DNA of 64,000 nucleotides from assembly GCA_028289605.1 (NCBI GenBank), contig JANQON010000017.1:168735-232734 (forward strand). The letters run 5' to 3'. This document shows, piece by piece, positions 1 to 8,862 of the stretch. Source of the DNA: Hyphococcus sp. (GTDB lineage: Bacteria; Pseudomonadota; Alphaproteobacteria; Caulobacterales; Parvularculaceae). Within the stretch, counting starts at the first letter, position 1. Each line of letters opens with the position of its first letter. The translations under genes were made by a program, and so were the position numbers. The notes under the pieces were generated by a model. It was given only the letters and a program-made list of their open reading frames with translations. It was not told the DNA's origin and did not search any database.

Positions 1-495
1 CGTCGGGTTCATCGGCGGCGTTAACGATGCGCCGACCGCTCCCGGCAGGCCGTCGAATGCGGCAGCGAGGGACGCGTCGGTGGACGGCAGCCGCTGCAAC
101 TCGCGCGCAAGCGCTTCATCGCTGGCGCCCTCAAGCCAGAAGGCGCCGATGGTTTCGGGCGACAGCGGGTCTGGCGCGTCGGTCGGTTCCGTCAGAATGA
201 CGCCGCGCGCCCCAGCGGCGCCCGCCGCTTCAACGATTTCGGCCAGCACGGTTCGAGGCCACGGCCAGGGCCCGACAAGATCGACGCTTTCCCGGTCGAT
301 GAGGACGACGTGAAAGGACGCATCGGCGTCATATTCCGCCGGCGCCACGCGCTGGAAATAGTCGAACAGCCGTTCCCGGTTGGCCCGGTCCGGGGACTGG
401 GCGTTGACCAGGGCGGCGAGCGCGATCGCCGCCAACGCGCCAGTCACCGCCAGCAGGGGCAGCGCTTTCAGCCAGGCGAAATCTTCCTGAAACAT
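1..495 (-). CDS. CHASE2-domain sensor protein, N-terminal part (runs off the window)
   Basis: The minus strand is open from an ATG at 493-495 to the window edge (165 codons), so only the N-terminus is visible. It starts with a short cytoplasmic stretch and one hydrophobic segment (about residues 8-25), followed by a periplasmic region containing FHVVLIDRESVDLVG and GPWPWPRTVLAEIV, which match the start of CHASE2 sensor domains. CHASE2 domains sit in front of adenylate/guanylate cyclase, histidine kinase or GGDEF/EAL output domains; the output module lies outside the window and cannot be named. The gene is transcribed away from the Mla operon. The family call is good; the function is open. Confidence 0.7.
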   Translation of the reverse strand, partial: MFQEDFAWLKALPLLAVTGALAAIALAALVNAQSPDRANRERLFDYFQRVAPAEYDADASFHVVLIDRESVDLVGPWPWPRTVLAEIVEAAGAAGARGVILTEPTDAPDPLSPETIGAFWLEGASDEALARELQRLPSTDASLAAAFDGLPGAVGASLTPPMNPT

Positions 496-687
496 TCGCT
501 TATTCGTCAACGCCGGCTCCCACTACCGATATACGCCGCAAGACTCCGCGCTCCAGATGGTTCAAAATGAAGCACGGGGCTACAATCTCAGGACGATTTT
601 AACACCCCAGAAGGCATGATGACACTGCAGGCCCGAGATATTGCAAACCGAGGGCCGGGCGGTCGTTTAGGTTAAGAAAGCGTAAAC

Positions 688-1827
688 ATGACGGATTCGG
701 CGGCTCATTTCGATATCGATCTTAACGACGAGGGCCTGTTGCGGCTCATCGCCCGGGGCGACTGGCGCGCCCGGTTTCTGCGCCCGATTGATTCGGCGCT
801 GCGGGATTTCGCTGACGACTCCGTCGGCCGCGATATCATTATCGATATGACCGGCGTTGAGCGCCTCGACACCGCCGGGGCCATGGTGCTGCAGCGCACA
901 TTTCAGGCGTGCCAGAGCCGCACCGACAAGTCTCAGTTCGTCGGCGCCGAGGAGGCGCATATCGAACTGCTTGAGCAGATCGAGCACCATCTCGCGCCGT
1001 GCCACGTGGAACCGCAGCGCCGCAATGCATTTCTTGTCATGACCGAACGCCTCGGCGAAGGCGTTGCGAATGCGTGGCGGGCGACCCTGGAACTGCAGAG
1101 CTTTATCGGCAAGATTCTCGCGAGCGCGTTCAGCCTCATCTTCCGGCCGTCTCATGTGCGCACGCGCGCAACCGTGCATCACATGGAAGCGGCCGGTCTT
1201 GATGCGCTGCCGATTGTCGGCCTGATGTCGTTTCTCATCGGCGCAGTAATCGCGTTCATGGGCGCGCGCATCTTGCAGCTGTTCAACGCGGAAATCCTGA
1301 CCGTGCAGCTGGTCGGCATATCGGTCCTGCGCGAATTCGGCGTTCTCCTCGCCGCGATCCTGGTTGCGGGTCGCTCCGGCAGCGCGTTTACCGCTCAAAT
1401 CGGTTCGATGAAAATCCGTGAAGAAATCGACGCGATGCGGGTTCTGGGGTTGGATCCGATCGAAGTGTTGGTGCTGCCGCGCGTCTTTGCACTGATTATC
1501 ATGCTGCCGCTGCTGGCGTTTTGCGCGGCGATGCTGGGACTGACCGGCGGCGGCCTTGTCGCCTGGCTCGCCATGGATATTCCGCCGGCATTGTTCGTCG
1601 CTCAGATGGAAGAAACCATCGGCATCAACAATTTCTGGGTCGGCATGATCAAGGCGCCGTTCTTTGCGTTCATCATCGCCGTCATCGGCTGCTTCCAGGG
1701 CATGGAAGTCGGCGGCAGCGCGGAATCGCTTGGTCAGCGTACGACGCTTTCCGTGGTTCAGTCGCTATTCCTCGTTATCGTCATCGACGCGTTTTTTGCG
1801 ATGTTCTTCCTGGAGATCAATTATTGA
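688..1827 (+). CDS. mlaE: MlaE-type ABC transporter permease with N-terminal STAS-like domain
   Basis: Permease of the Mla/MCE phospholipid ABC transporter in the inner membrane. Of 379 residues, the first ~125 form a soluble STAS-like domain (IIIDMTGVERLDTAGAMVLQ); the rest is the MlaE permease domain with ILVAGRSGSAFTAQIGSMK and IREEIDAMRVLGLDPIEVLV, the conserved EQ-loop-like region of the family. A STAS domain fused to the permease is usual in alphaproteobacteria, whereas E. coli has a separate MlaB. It heads an operon with the ATPase (overlapping by 4 bases), MCE protein and lipoprotein. A TTAA-N7-TAAAC sequence (672-687), one base off a CtrA box, directly precedes the ATG. Confidence 0.9.
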   Translation: MTDSAAHFDIDLNDEGLLRLIARGDWRARFLRPIDSALRDFADDSVGRDIIIDMTGVERLDTAGAMVLQRTFQACQSRTDKSQFVGAEEAHIELLEQIEHHLAPCHVEPQRRNAFLVMTERLGEGVANAWRATLELQSFIGKILASAFSLIFRPSHVRTRATVHHMEAAGLDALPIVGLMSFLIGAVIAFMGARILQLFNAEILTVQLVGISVLREFGVLLAAILVAGRSGSAFTAQIGSMKIREEIDAMRVLGLDPIEVLVLPRVFALIIMLPLLAFCAAMLGLTGGGLVAWLAMDIPPALFVAQMEETIGINNFWVGMIKAPFFAFIIAVIGCFQGMEVGGSAESLGQRTTLSVVQSLFLVIVIDAFFAMFFLEINY

Positions 1828-2612
1828 CCTCTGTTAAGAATACTGACCAAAATGTTATCGAAGTGCGCGGACTGCGTAATCAGTTCGGCGATCACGTCGT
1901 GCATGACAATCTCGATCTTGACGTGCGTCGCGGAGAAATTCTCGGCGTCGTTGGCGGGTCCGGCACAGGCAAATCTGTCCTGATGCGGTCTATTATCGGC
2001 CTGAAGCGGCCGGAAGAGGGGAATGTCAGCGTCTTCGGCGAGAATTTTTACGGCGCCGACGAACAGACCCGACTGGGCATTGAGCGACGTTGGGGCGTCC
2101 TGTTCCAAGGCGGCGCGCTGTTTTCGTCGATGACGGTCGCGCAAAACATCATGGCGCCGATCCGTGAGCATCTTCATTTTGAAGGCGAACTCGCCAAGGA
2201 CATGGCGGCGCTGAAAATCTCCATGGTCGGCCTGCGCGCGGAAGCCGGCGCCAATTTCCCGTCAGAGTTGTCAGGCGGCATGCGAAAACGCGCGGGGCTT
2301 GCGCGGGCGCTCGCTTTGGACCCGGAACTCGTCTTTTTAGACGAGCCTACGGCTGGTCTCGATCCGATCGGGGCGGCGAAATTTGATGAGTTGATCGTCA
2401 ATCTCAAGGAAACATTAGGGTTAACAGTGTTTATGGTGACCCATGACCTTGATACGCTGCACGCCGCCTGCGACCGGGTTGCGGTCCTGGCTGAAAAGAG
2501 GGTTATCGCCTGCGGGCCTCTCGACGAGGTGCGGCGCACGGACCATCCGTGGATTCAGGATTATTTCTCTGGGCCACGAGGCCGCGCAGCGCTTGCCGCA
2601 AAGGCGAGCTAA
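1824..2612 (+). CDS. mlaF: MlaF-type ABC transporter ATP-binding protein
   Basis: ATPase that drives the MlaE permease. Walker A is GGSGTGKS (about residues 44-51), the ABC signature is LSGGMRKRAGLARAL, and Walker B is ELVFLDEPTAGLDPIG, followed by the switch His in VTHD. The start is taken as TTG at 1824, overlapping the mlaE stop (TTGA) and preceded by GGAG at a suitable distance; the longer open frame beginning at 1521 lies inside mlaE and lacks family similarity. This gives 262 residues, normal for MlaF. Translational coupling with mlaE is likely. Substrate direction (import or export of phospholipid) cannot be read from sequence. Confidence 0.92.
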   Translation: MTSVKNTDQNVIEVRGLRNQFGDHVVHDNLDLDVRRGEILGVVGGSGTGKSVLMRSIIGLKRPEEGNVSVFGENFYGADEQTRLGIERRWGVLFQGGALFSSMTVAQNIMAPIREHLHFEGELAKDMAALKISMVGLRAEAGANFPSELSGGMRKRAGLARALALDPELVFLDEPTAGLDPIGAAKFDELIVNLKETLGLTVFMVTHDLDTLHAACDRVAVLAEKRVIACGPLDEVRRTDHPWIQDYFSGPRGRAALAAKAS

Positions 2613-2631
2613 GCGGGGTTGAGTATCATCG

Positions 2632-3552
2632 ATGGAAACGAATGCTCCATATGTCTTAATCGGCTCGGCCGTCATGTTTTTTGTCGGCATGGCCTTTGTG
2701 TTCGTGTTGTGGATCGGTTCGGGTCAGCGCGAATATGACGAGTACGACGTTATTTTCAATGAGCGCGTGACGGGCCTGTCGACCGGCTCCATCGTTCGGT
2801 TTAACGGGATCCAGAAAGGCGAAGTCGAAAGCCTGAATATCGATCCCAACGATCCGTCGATCGTGATCGCGCGGGTGCGCGTCGACAAAGATACGCCCAT
2901 TAAAACCGATACCGAAGTTGAGTTGGAGCCCGTTGGCTTCACCGGGCTTGCGATCATTCAATTTGTTGGAGGAAGCGCGGACGCGCCGCTCAAAAAAGAC
3001 GTTGAGGACGGCGTGCCGAGGCTGGTCGCCGATACCGGCGGCATCAATATGCTTCTGGAAAGCTCCGGCGATCTGTTCGCCCGGGCCAATCTCATCCTTT
3101 CGGACGAAAACATCGCGAACATTTCAAAGACGCTTGAGAACGTTGAAGTTGTGACCGGCGCCATTGCGGAGAACCGCGACGAAATCTCCGACTTGATCAA
3201 GAACGCCAACGCGGCGACGGCGGAGCTTAACGCCGCTATCAAAAACCTCCGCGCCGCCTCTGACGGCCTGGAAGAGATGCTGGCCGAAGACGGCCCCGAA
3301 GCGGTGAGAAACGCCGACGCGTTGATCACCGATATCCGCGGCCTCATCGCGGAAACCGACGCGCTGGTCAGCGAGAACCGGGAATCGTTCAGGTACTTTA
3401 CCGACCAGGGACTTGGCCAGGTGGCGCCGGCGCTCGCCGAGGCGCGCCAGTTGATGCGCAGCCTGGACTATCTCCTGCGCGAAATCGAACGCGACCCGAA
3501 AGCGTTCTTTCTCGGCGAAGCGACGCCGGAATATGAGGCGGAGGCTAATTGA
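2632..3552 (+). CDS. MlaD-family MCE-domain substrate-binding protein (long form)
   Basis: Periplasmic lipid-binding component anchored by one N-terminal TM helix (about residues 7-29). One MCE domain follows (YDVIFNERVTGLSTGSIVRF through GFTGLAIIQFVGG), then a ~170-residue helical tail with many Ala/Asn/Glu residues predicted to form a coiled coil or tunnel extension. At 306 residues it is longer than the E. coli MlaD-like protein encoded at 17121-17615, so the genome carries two distinct MCE proteins. It lies 19 bases after mlaF and shares its stop with the start of the lipoprotein gene, so it belongs to the same transport complex. Confidence 0.88.
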   Translation: METNAPYVLIGSAVMFFVGMAFVFVLWIGSGQREYDEYDVIFNERVTGLSTGSIVRFNGIQKGEVESLNIDPNDPSIVIARVRVDKDTPIKTDTEVELEPVGFTGLAIIQFVGGSADAPLKKDVEDGVPRLVADTGGINMLLESSGDLFARANLILSDENIANISKTLENVEVVTGAIAENRDEISDLIKNANAATAELNAAIKNLRAASDGLEEMLAEDGPEAVRNADALITDIRGLIAETDALVSENRESFRYFTDQGLGQVAPALAEARQLMRSLDYLLREIERDPKAFFLGEATPEYEAEAN

Positions 3553-4190
3553 TGTCGTTTTTACTCCGTTCTCTGATAATTTGCACTGCGATGACGGCGT
3601 CCGGATGCGTCGGCTCCCTGCTTGAGACCAATCCGCCGAAACCGCGCTATATGGTCGGCTATGTCGACGGCGGCGCGCTTGCCGGCGCGCCGGTGGACTG
3701 GTCGCTGATCGTCGAAAATCCGGGCGCGTCGCGCGCCTACGACACCACCAAAATTGCAGTCTCGCCGTCGCGCGGTCGGATCGAGTATTTCGGCGGCGGG
3801 GAATGGGCGAGCCGGGCACCGGTTGTGTTGCAGATGGCGGTGATCCGGGGATTTGAAGATTCCGGCCGCATTCTCTCGGTCGGCAACCGGTCGGACATCG
3901 CCATCAGCGACTTTGCGCTGCAGATGGATATCAGGCGCATTGACCTTGACGTCTCCGGCGGCGGCCGCGTCGCGCGGTTGAACGTATACGCCCGCCTGAC
4001 CAACGGCCGCGGCAAAGTGGTTGCCGCCAACGTCTTCTCAGAAAGCGCGCCCGCGTCGACCGCGGAAGGCGACGACGTCGCCGCCGCTTTCGATACGGCG
4101 TTCAAAGGCGTCGTCGCAGATGTGGTGTCGTGGACGTTTGAACAGGGCGCCGACGTCCAGGAGCCGTCGACAGAGGACGTGACGGGCTAG
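3552..4190 (+). CDS. ABC-type transport auxiliary lipoprotein (PqiC/LptE-like family)
   Basis: Lipoprotein of 212 residues. The signal peptide ends in the lipobox TASGC (Cys19), indicating attachment to a membrane, probably the outer membrane. The body (RYMVGYVDGGALAGAPVDW onward) matches the ABC-transport auxiliary component family that accompanies MCE operons (PqiC type). The ATG at 3552 overlaps the mlaD stop (TGATG); a TTG one codon earlier is also possible. It is the last gene of the four-gene operon and probably forms the outer-membrane end of the lipid-transport path. Confidence 0.8.
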   Translation: MSFLLRSLIICTAMTASGCVGSLLETNPPKPRYMVGYVDGGALAGAPVDWSLIVENPGASRAYDTTKIAVSPSRGRIEYFGGGEWASRAPVVLQMAVIRGFEDSGRILSVGNRSDIAISDFALQMDIRRIDLDVSGGGRVARLNVYARLTNGRGKVVAANVFSESAPASTAEGDDVAAAFDTAFKGVVADVVSWTFEQGADVQEPSTEDVTG

Positions 4191-4225
4191 TCTGCTTCGC
4201 CGCTGCGCTAATTCTAACACGGCTC

Positions 4226-4262
4226 CGCTCATCCCGGCGGAAGCCGGGATCTGGTTCAACTT
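4226..4262. repeat. REP-like palindrome, single copy
   Basis: Hairpin ATCCCGGC-GGAA-GCCGGGAT (4231-4250) preceded by CCGCTC and followed by CTGGTTCAACTTG. The same hairpin and part of the 3' flank (CAACTTGC) recur at 63638-63723, and related ATTCCCGC palindromes at 42039-42069 and 63747-63826. It lies in the gap between two convergent genes, the usual place for such elements, and may also act as a bidirectional transcription barrier. Confidence 0.75.
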
Positions 4263-4356
4263 GCGTCCGGAGATGCCTGCCCGACCGCGAAGCGGTCAAT
4301 CCAAAGCCTTCGCGCCTTCGCGCGCGGGCCGGGACGAGCGGGAAAAGGTTTTCCGC

Positions 4357-6705
4357 CTACGCGAAATACCCGACCGTCGCGCCGATCAGGAGATACACCC
4401 GGCCAAGCGGCGATGACAGATATTCCTCAAGCTCTTCGTCCGCGGTCTCAGACGTGGTTGCGTCCTCCAGGAGTTTCTCGAACCCCTGCAAAAATCCGTG
4501 CACGTCTTTTTCGAATGATCGATCGCGCGCCGATTCGCTGCGGATGCGGCGTTTTACGTCCGCTTCGTTGAGGCGCAGCAGCCGATTTGCGAAAACATTG
4601 CGGTCGCCCCGGTCGTACCGCTCCTGCAGCGCCGGCGGCGGGTCGCCGTAAAGCCGAGTTTCAAGACTATAGGTGAACGCCTGGAGCTCGGAGATGATGC
4701 GGATCGCTTCGGCCGCTTCCTCCCGGGCGGAGGCCGGTTTTTTGCGGGCGGCCTGGGTCAGTTCAAGCGGTTCGGCGTCATCAGCGGCGTCGAGGATTTC
4801 GCGCCACGAAACATCGCCCTTCGACTTCTGTTCTTTTTCGGCGCCCGGCTCTGCGGCCCCGCCAATGCGTTCGGGAACGCTTTTCCTGTCCGCCTTTTTG
4901 CCGGGCCCGCGCGGGCGCCGCTCGGCGATGTCGCGGGCGAGCGCCTCCAACCGCGCCGCGCCGTTGCCCGTGGCGCCCGGCGCCACCTTTGCGTCCGGAG
5001 TCAGCGGCAGTTCCGGCGGCGTATCGGTTTTTTTCGCCGCCTCCTGGAGCTTTCTGTCGGTCTCCTTTGCCGCGCGTTCTTCATCATCGCGTTTTGCAGT
5101 GTCTTTGGCGCCCTTCGCCGCGCGCGTCTGCAGTTCATTATGGGCTTCGGCGAGGCGCGCTGCGGCTTCCTGTTCGCGAAGCTGCGTCTCAGCGAGGCGG
5201 GTCAGACGGTCCGTCTGCGACGCAATCGCTTCAGCCAGCCGATCGGCGCGCTGGCGCTGCTCTTCGATCAGGGACTCAAGTCGCGTGTTTTCTTTTTCCA
5301 GAGCGGCTCGCGCTTCGGCGAGCGCTTTGTTGCGGCCTTCGATTTTGCTGGCGGCCTCTTCGGAATAGGCGAGCGCGTCCTCGGACGTTTTGCGCGCCTG
5401 CTCGCTGGCGGCGGCGACGTCCGTCGAGGCCTTTTGCGCCGCCTCGCTAGCCTGACGGGCCGCGTCGGACACGTCCGCTGCGGCCTTTGTCGCCTTTTCC
5501 GCGTCCGCGCGGGCGGCTTCAACGGCGTCGCTTGTCTTGCCGGACATGTCCGTGAGCGCGCGCGACGTGGCGTCGGTGACGCGCGCGGTCTGTTCGGCCG
5601 CCGCCTCAAGGGCGGCCTCGGCGATACGTTCAGCTTCACGCGTGGCGCTCTCGATGGCTTTGTCCGAGGCTTCGCGGCTGGCGTCGGCGGCGCGCGCCGC
5701 AGACGCTGACACGTTGGCGGCGTTTCGCGCAGCGGAATCCGCAGCGGCGTCGGCGGCGGCGTTGGCGCGCTTGGTTGCTTCCTCGGTTTCGCGCGCGGCC
5801 GTATCGACGGACGCCGCCGCGGCGGAGAAATTCTCCGTGGACTCCCGCAAGGCGTCGCGCAGGGCCTGGAAGCTGCCTACCGCGCGTTCGGCGGCCTCTT
5901 CCAGATGGGCGAGGCGCTGGTCGAAGTCGTGTTCGGCGCGTTGCGACGTCTGGTCGGCGGACTGCAGCGCCTCGATCGATGACTTGGCCCGTTCGGCGAT
6001 CGCCGCCGCGAATGAGTCCGCATGGGCGTTGAGGCTTTCGGTGAGTTCCATCAGCCGGGAGCGTTCGTCGGCGACCCTGGCGACGGCGCCGGTCGCCTTG
6101 TGTTCGATGGCGTCGCCGGCCAGTTCAATCGCCTCGACATGCTGCCTGATCATGGCTTCGACTGAGGCCAGTCGCGTCAGCGCCCCGTCGAGCCCCTCGT
6201 TCAGCGCCGCCATATGTCCGCGCACAACCTCGCCGACCGCGTCGGCGTTGTGGACGGCGGTGATGTCGGGGGTGACATATTGCTGAGCGGCGGCGGCGAT
6301 GGATTCAGCCGCGTTCATCATGGTCGCCATGCGGGAGACCGCGTAGCCGATGACGAGGAGCAGAACCGGAATGATAAAGGCGAGAAGAACCGTATCCGTG
6401 CTGTAAACGGCGAGCAGCTTCCAATCCGACGCGGAGCCGTAAAGCTGCAAATGGGCGAGGAAACTGCCCAGCGGCGGACCGACCAGGAACGAGAAAAAGA
6501 CAAACAGCGCAACGAGCCTGCCGATCAGCCACGACTGGCGGCTCAACGCGGTCCAGCGCCGGTTGTTGTCGGTGAAGGTCAGGACCCTGATGTCAGAGCC
6601 TTCAGACTCAACGATGCCCTGAAAGCGGACGCGCGAGGGAGACCCGCCGTCCTCGCCTTCGGCGACGGGCGTTTCCGTCTCAGTTTCGTCTCGGGAGTCC
6701 GACAA
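4357..6705 (-). CDS. TipN-like polar coiled-coil membrane protein
   Basis: 782 residues: an acidic N-terminus, two TM segments (about 60-82 and 100-123), then ~400 residues of alanine-rich coiled coil (about 150-555), a Pro/Lys-rich linker, and a conserved C-terminal domain with LYGDPPPALQERYDRGDRN, VFANRLLRLNEADVKRRI and a final EYLSSPLGRVYLLIGA. The two-TM plus long coiled-coil layout and the C-terminal domain resemble TipN, the new-pole landmark protein of Caulobacter. If so, it would recruit cell-cycle and flagellar factors at the new pole. The identification rests on layout and remembered C-terminal similarity; a generic methyl-accepting-like or filament protein is the alternative. It stands alone, divergent from the ion channel gene. 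Confidence 0.55.
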   Translation of the reverse strand: MSDSRDETETETPVAEGEDGGSPSRVRFQGIVESEGSDIRVLTFTDNNRRWTALSRQSWLIGRLVALFVFFSFLVGPPLGSFLAHLQLYGSASDWKLLAVYSTDTVLLAFIIPVLLLVIGYAVSRMATMMNAAESIAAAAQQYVTPDITAVHNADAVGEVVRGHMAALNEGLDGALTRLASVEAMIRQHVEAIELAGDAIEHKATGAVARVADERSRLMELTESLNAHADSFAAAIAERAKSSIEALQSADQTSQRAEHDFDQRLAHLEEAAERAVGSFQALRDALRESTENFSAAAASVDTAARETEEATKRANAAADAAADSAARNAANVSASAARAADASREASDKAIESATREAERIAEAALEAAAEQTARVTDATSRALTDMSGKTSDAVEAARADAEKATKAAADVSDAARQASEAAQKASTDVAAASEQARKTSEDALAYSEEAASKIEGRNKALAEARAALEKENTRLESLIEEQRQRADRLAEAIASQTDRLTRLAETQLREQEAAARLAEAHNELQTRAAKGAKDTAKRDDEERAAKETDRKLQEAAKKTDTPPELPLTPDAKVAPGATGNGAARLEALARDIAERRPRGPGKKADRKSVPERIGGAAEPGAEKEQKSKGDVSWREILDAADDAEPLELTQAARKKPASAREEAAEAIRIISELQAFTYSLETRLYGDPPPALQERYDRGDRNVFANRLLRLNEADVKRRIRSESARDRSFEKDVHGFLQGFEKLLEDATTSETADEELEEYLSSPLGRVYLLIGATVGYFA

Positions 6706-6849
6706 CCATGTCTCCGGGCGCTAAAAACCACTCGCATAGCGGATTTTCCGACGCCCGCCAATCGCCGCGGGCCTTCGAAAGCCGAAAGAATCTGCCTAAA
6801 TCAACGCCCTAATTCAATGCTTGTCTCAAACATGAACAATTGGAACTGA

Positions 6850-7635
6850 ATGACCGCGACTTTGCAAACCTCCGTCCGGAACCTTGTGGAAAACCGGGTG
6901 TTTCAGGGTGTTGTGCTGGCGTTGATCATCATCAACGCTGTTATTCTGGGCGCGGAAACCTTTCCCATGGTGGTCGAGACGGCGGGGCCCGCCATTGATC
7001 TCGCCGACAGGATCATTCTCTACGCTTTCGTAGTCGAAATCCTGCTGCGGATTTTCGCCTGGCGCGTCGCCTATTTCCGCAACGGCTGGAACATTTTCGA
7101 CTTTTTAATCGTGCTGGTGTCGCTGGTGGCGGTGACCAGCGGGCTGGCGGCGCTGCGGGCGTTCCGGGTCCTGCGCGTCTTGCGGGTGATCACCGTCATT
7201 CCGCGCATGCGGGTCGTCGTTTCGGCGCTGCTGGATTCGCTTCCGGGCATCGCATCGGTTGGCGTGGTGCTCGCGCTTATCATCTACGTGTTCGCCGTGA
7301 TCGCCTCCAGTCTCTACGGCGGCGAGCATCCGGACCGCTTCGGCGACGTCTTTGCGTCCATGTACACGTTATTCCAGGTGATGACCCTTGAAGGATGGCC
7401 TGACATCGCTGCCCAGGTGAGCGCGACGCATCCGAATTCCTGGATCTTCTTCATGGCGTTTGTCCTGCTCGCCACGTTTACGATGTTGAACCTGTTCGTT
7501 GCGATCGTAGTGCGCGTGGTGGAAGAGGATTCCGAGCCCCTCTTTTCCGACATCATCGAGAACCAGAAAGCCATCGCCGCCGACATCGCCGCCATGCGCG
7601 AGGAGATCGCAGCGTTGCGGAAAGACCGGTCCTAG
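6850..7635 (+). CDS. Voltage-gated ion channel, BacNav (NaChBac-like) family
   Basis: Single-domain six-TM channel of 261 residues, expected to work as a tetramer. S4 carries Arg at every third position (ALRAFRVLRVLRVITVIPRM, residues 101-120), the voltage sensor. The pore selectivity filter is TLEGWPD (179-185), close to the TLESWAS of NaChBac, with the Glu181 ring expected for Na+ selectivity. S6 (MAFVLLATFTMLNLFVAIVV) is followed by a short C-terminal helix (IAADIAAMREEIAALRKDR) typical of the four-helix bundle of these channels. It stands alone between the TipN-like gene and a convergent antiporter homologue. Confidence 0.9.
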   Translation: MTATLQTSVRNLVENRVFQGVVLALIIINAVILGAETFPMVVETAGPAIDLADRIILYAFVVEILLRIFAWRVAYFRNGWNIFDFLIVLVSLVAVTSGLAALRAFRVLRVLRVITVIPRMRVVVSALLDSLPGIASVGVVLALIIYVFAVIASSLYGGEHPDRFGDVFASMYTLFQVMTLEGWPDIAAQVSATHPNSWIFFMAFVLLATFTMLNLFVAIVVRVVEEDSEPLFSDIIENQKAIAADIAAMREEIAALRKDRS

Positions 7636-7653
7636 AACGCCCGGACGGGACGG

Positions 7654-8862
7654 CTAGCTGGCGAACATCGCCCGTTTTCGCGCGAGCGCCGTTTCTTTCA
7701 GCAGCACCCTGATCAGCGGCCGCGATGTGGCGCGCGCCGCGGCGATGCCGAGAATGACGCTGAGCGCGCCAACGGTCAGCACGGCGTCCTGCGCCATGAT
7801 CGACGGCGCGTCGAACAGCGAGATCAGGAACAGGCCGGAAGCAACGCCGGGTGCGCCGCCGAACCAGGCGAGAAACATCTGGCTTTCCCGCGCCAGGCTT
7901 GTCGACGACAGGCTGGTGAGCCGCGGTCCTGCGCGCAGGATCGTGACGGCGGCGAGCGCGAACACCACCGACAGCATGTCGGCCTGAAGCAGTTGCGGAA
8001 CCAGCAAGGCGCCGCAGGCGAGATAGGCGATGGGCAAGACGTAATGGTCAACGACCCGGCGCAGGCGCACCCGCGTTGTCGACACAGCGTGGCTTTCCTC
8101 GCCCCAAATCAGGCCGGCGGCGACGGCGGCGATCACCGGATGTCCTCCCAGCGGGCCGGCTGACAGCGCCGCAATGGCTGCGGCGGCGACCGCAAGCGGC
8201 GCGCGCAGATTTTTGTTGCGCAATTGATTGCCGGCCATGCCCGCGGCGAGCCCGGAAAGGCCGCCCACGGCGAACGCGCTGAGCGCGGAGAAACTGGTTT
8301 CAAAGAGCGGGGTTGCGGCCGGCATGCCTTCCGGCGCCACGGTGGCGGCGGCTTCCAGCATCACCGCGACCGGCAGACCGAGCGCCAGAATGGCCGCGCT
8401 TTCCAGGCGCACGGCCGCTTTGATGACCGCCGGCGCCGGCGCGTCGGCGACCGCCCGGCGGTCGAAAGCCGCGCCGTTGAGCGTCAGGGCGCCGGCGAGC
8501 AGGAACGCCGCGCCCAGCGTCAGATTGGGCGCCAGCACATAGGCGGCGAGCCCGCACAGCACCAAAAACAACGGCGCGCCGCCGATGGTGAGGCGAAACG
8601 AGGCCGGACAGATCGTGGCGAGGCGCGAGATCCGGAATTGCGCCGCCGCGGCGAACCCCAGCGCTGCAAGCAATACGTCAGCGCCCGCTGCAACCCATTC
8701 GGAGGGCGCCGCGGGGCCCCCGACCATGCGATAGCAGAGCGATGCGGCGGCGCCGCAAACAAGCAGCAGGGCCGGTGCCTTCGCGGTTCTTTCAAGGATT
8801 TTCGCCCGGTCCAGAATCAGGAGAAGAGCGGCGAGAAACGCCGCGGACGCTGCAAAAATCAT
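7654..8862 (-). CDS. CPA-type cation:proton antiporter homologue with altered ion-binding motifs
   Basis: 402-residue membrane protein with about 11-12 hydrophobic segments. The C-terminal third (FLAWFGGAPGVASGLFLISL and the following hydrophobic helix with ARATSRPLI) aligns with the GW-GxRG region of NhaP-type sodium/proton antiporters. The usual central signatures are not intact: where the family has ATDP this protein has LNGAAFD, and where it has the AES..ND motif it has RLESAAILALG. It may therefore have different ion coupling or a non-transport role. It is convergent with the channel gene (18-base gap). No partner subunits are nearby. Confidence 0.6.
   Translation of the reverse strand: MIFAASAAFLAALLLILDRAKILERTAKAPALLLVCGAAASLCYRMVGGPAAPSEWVAAGADVLLAALGFAAAAQFRISRLATICPASFRLTIGGAPLFLVLCGLAAYVLAPNLTLGAAFLLAGALTLNGAAFDRRAVADAPAPAVIKAAVRLESAAILALGLPVAVMLEAAATVAPEGMPAATPLFETSFSALSAFAVGGLSGLAAGMAGNQLRNKNLRAPLAVAAAAIAALSAGPLGGHPVIAAVAAGLIWGEESHAVSTTRVRLRRVVDHYVLPIAYLACGALLVPQLLQADMLSVVFALAAVTILRAGPRLTSLSSTSLARESQMFLAWFGGAPGVASGLFLISLFDAPSIMAQDAVLTVGALSVILGIAAARATSRPLIRVLLKETALARKRAMFAS

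Noticed and set aside
1521..1823. Upstream extension of the MlaF frame
   Set aside because: It lies inside mlaE and lacks ATPase similarity; TTG at 1824 with an SD site explains the true start.
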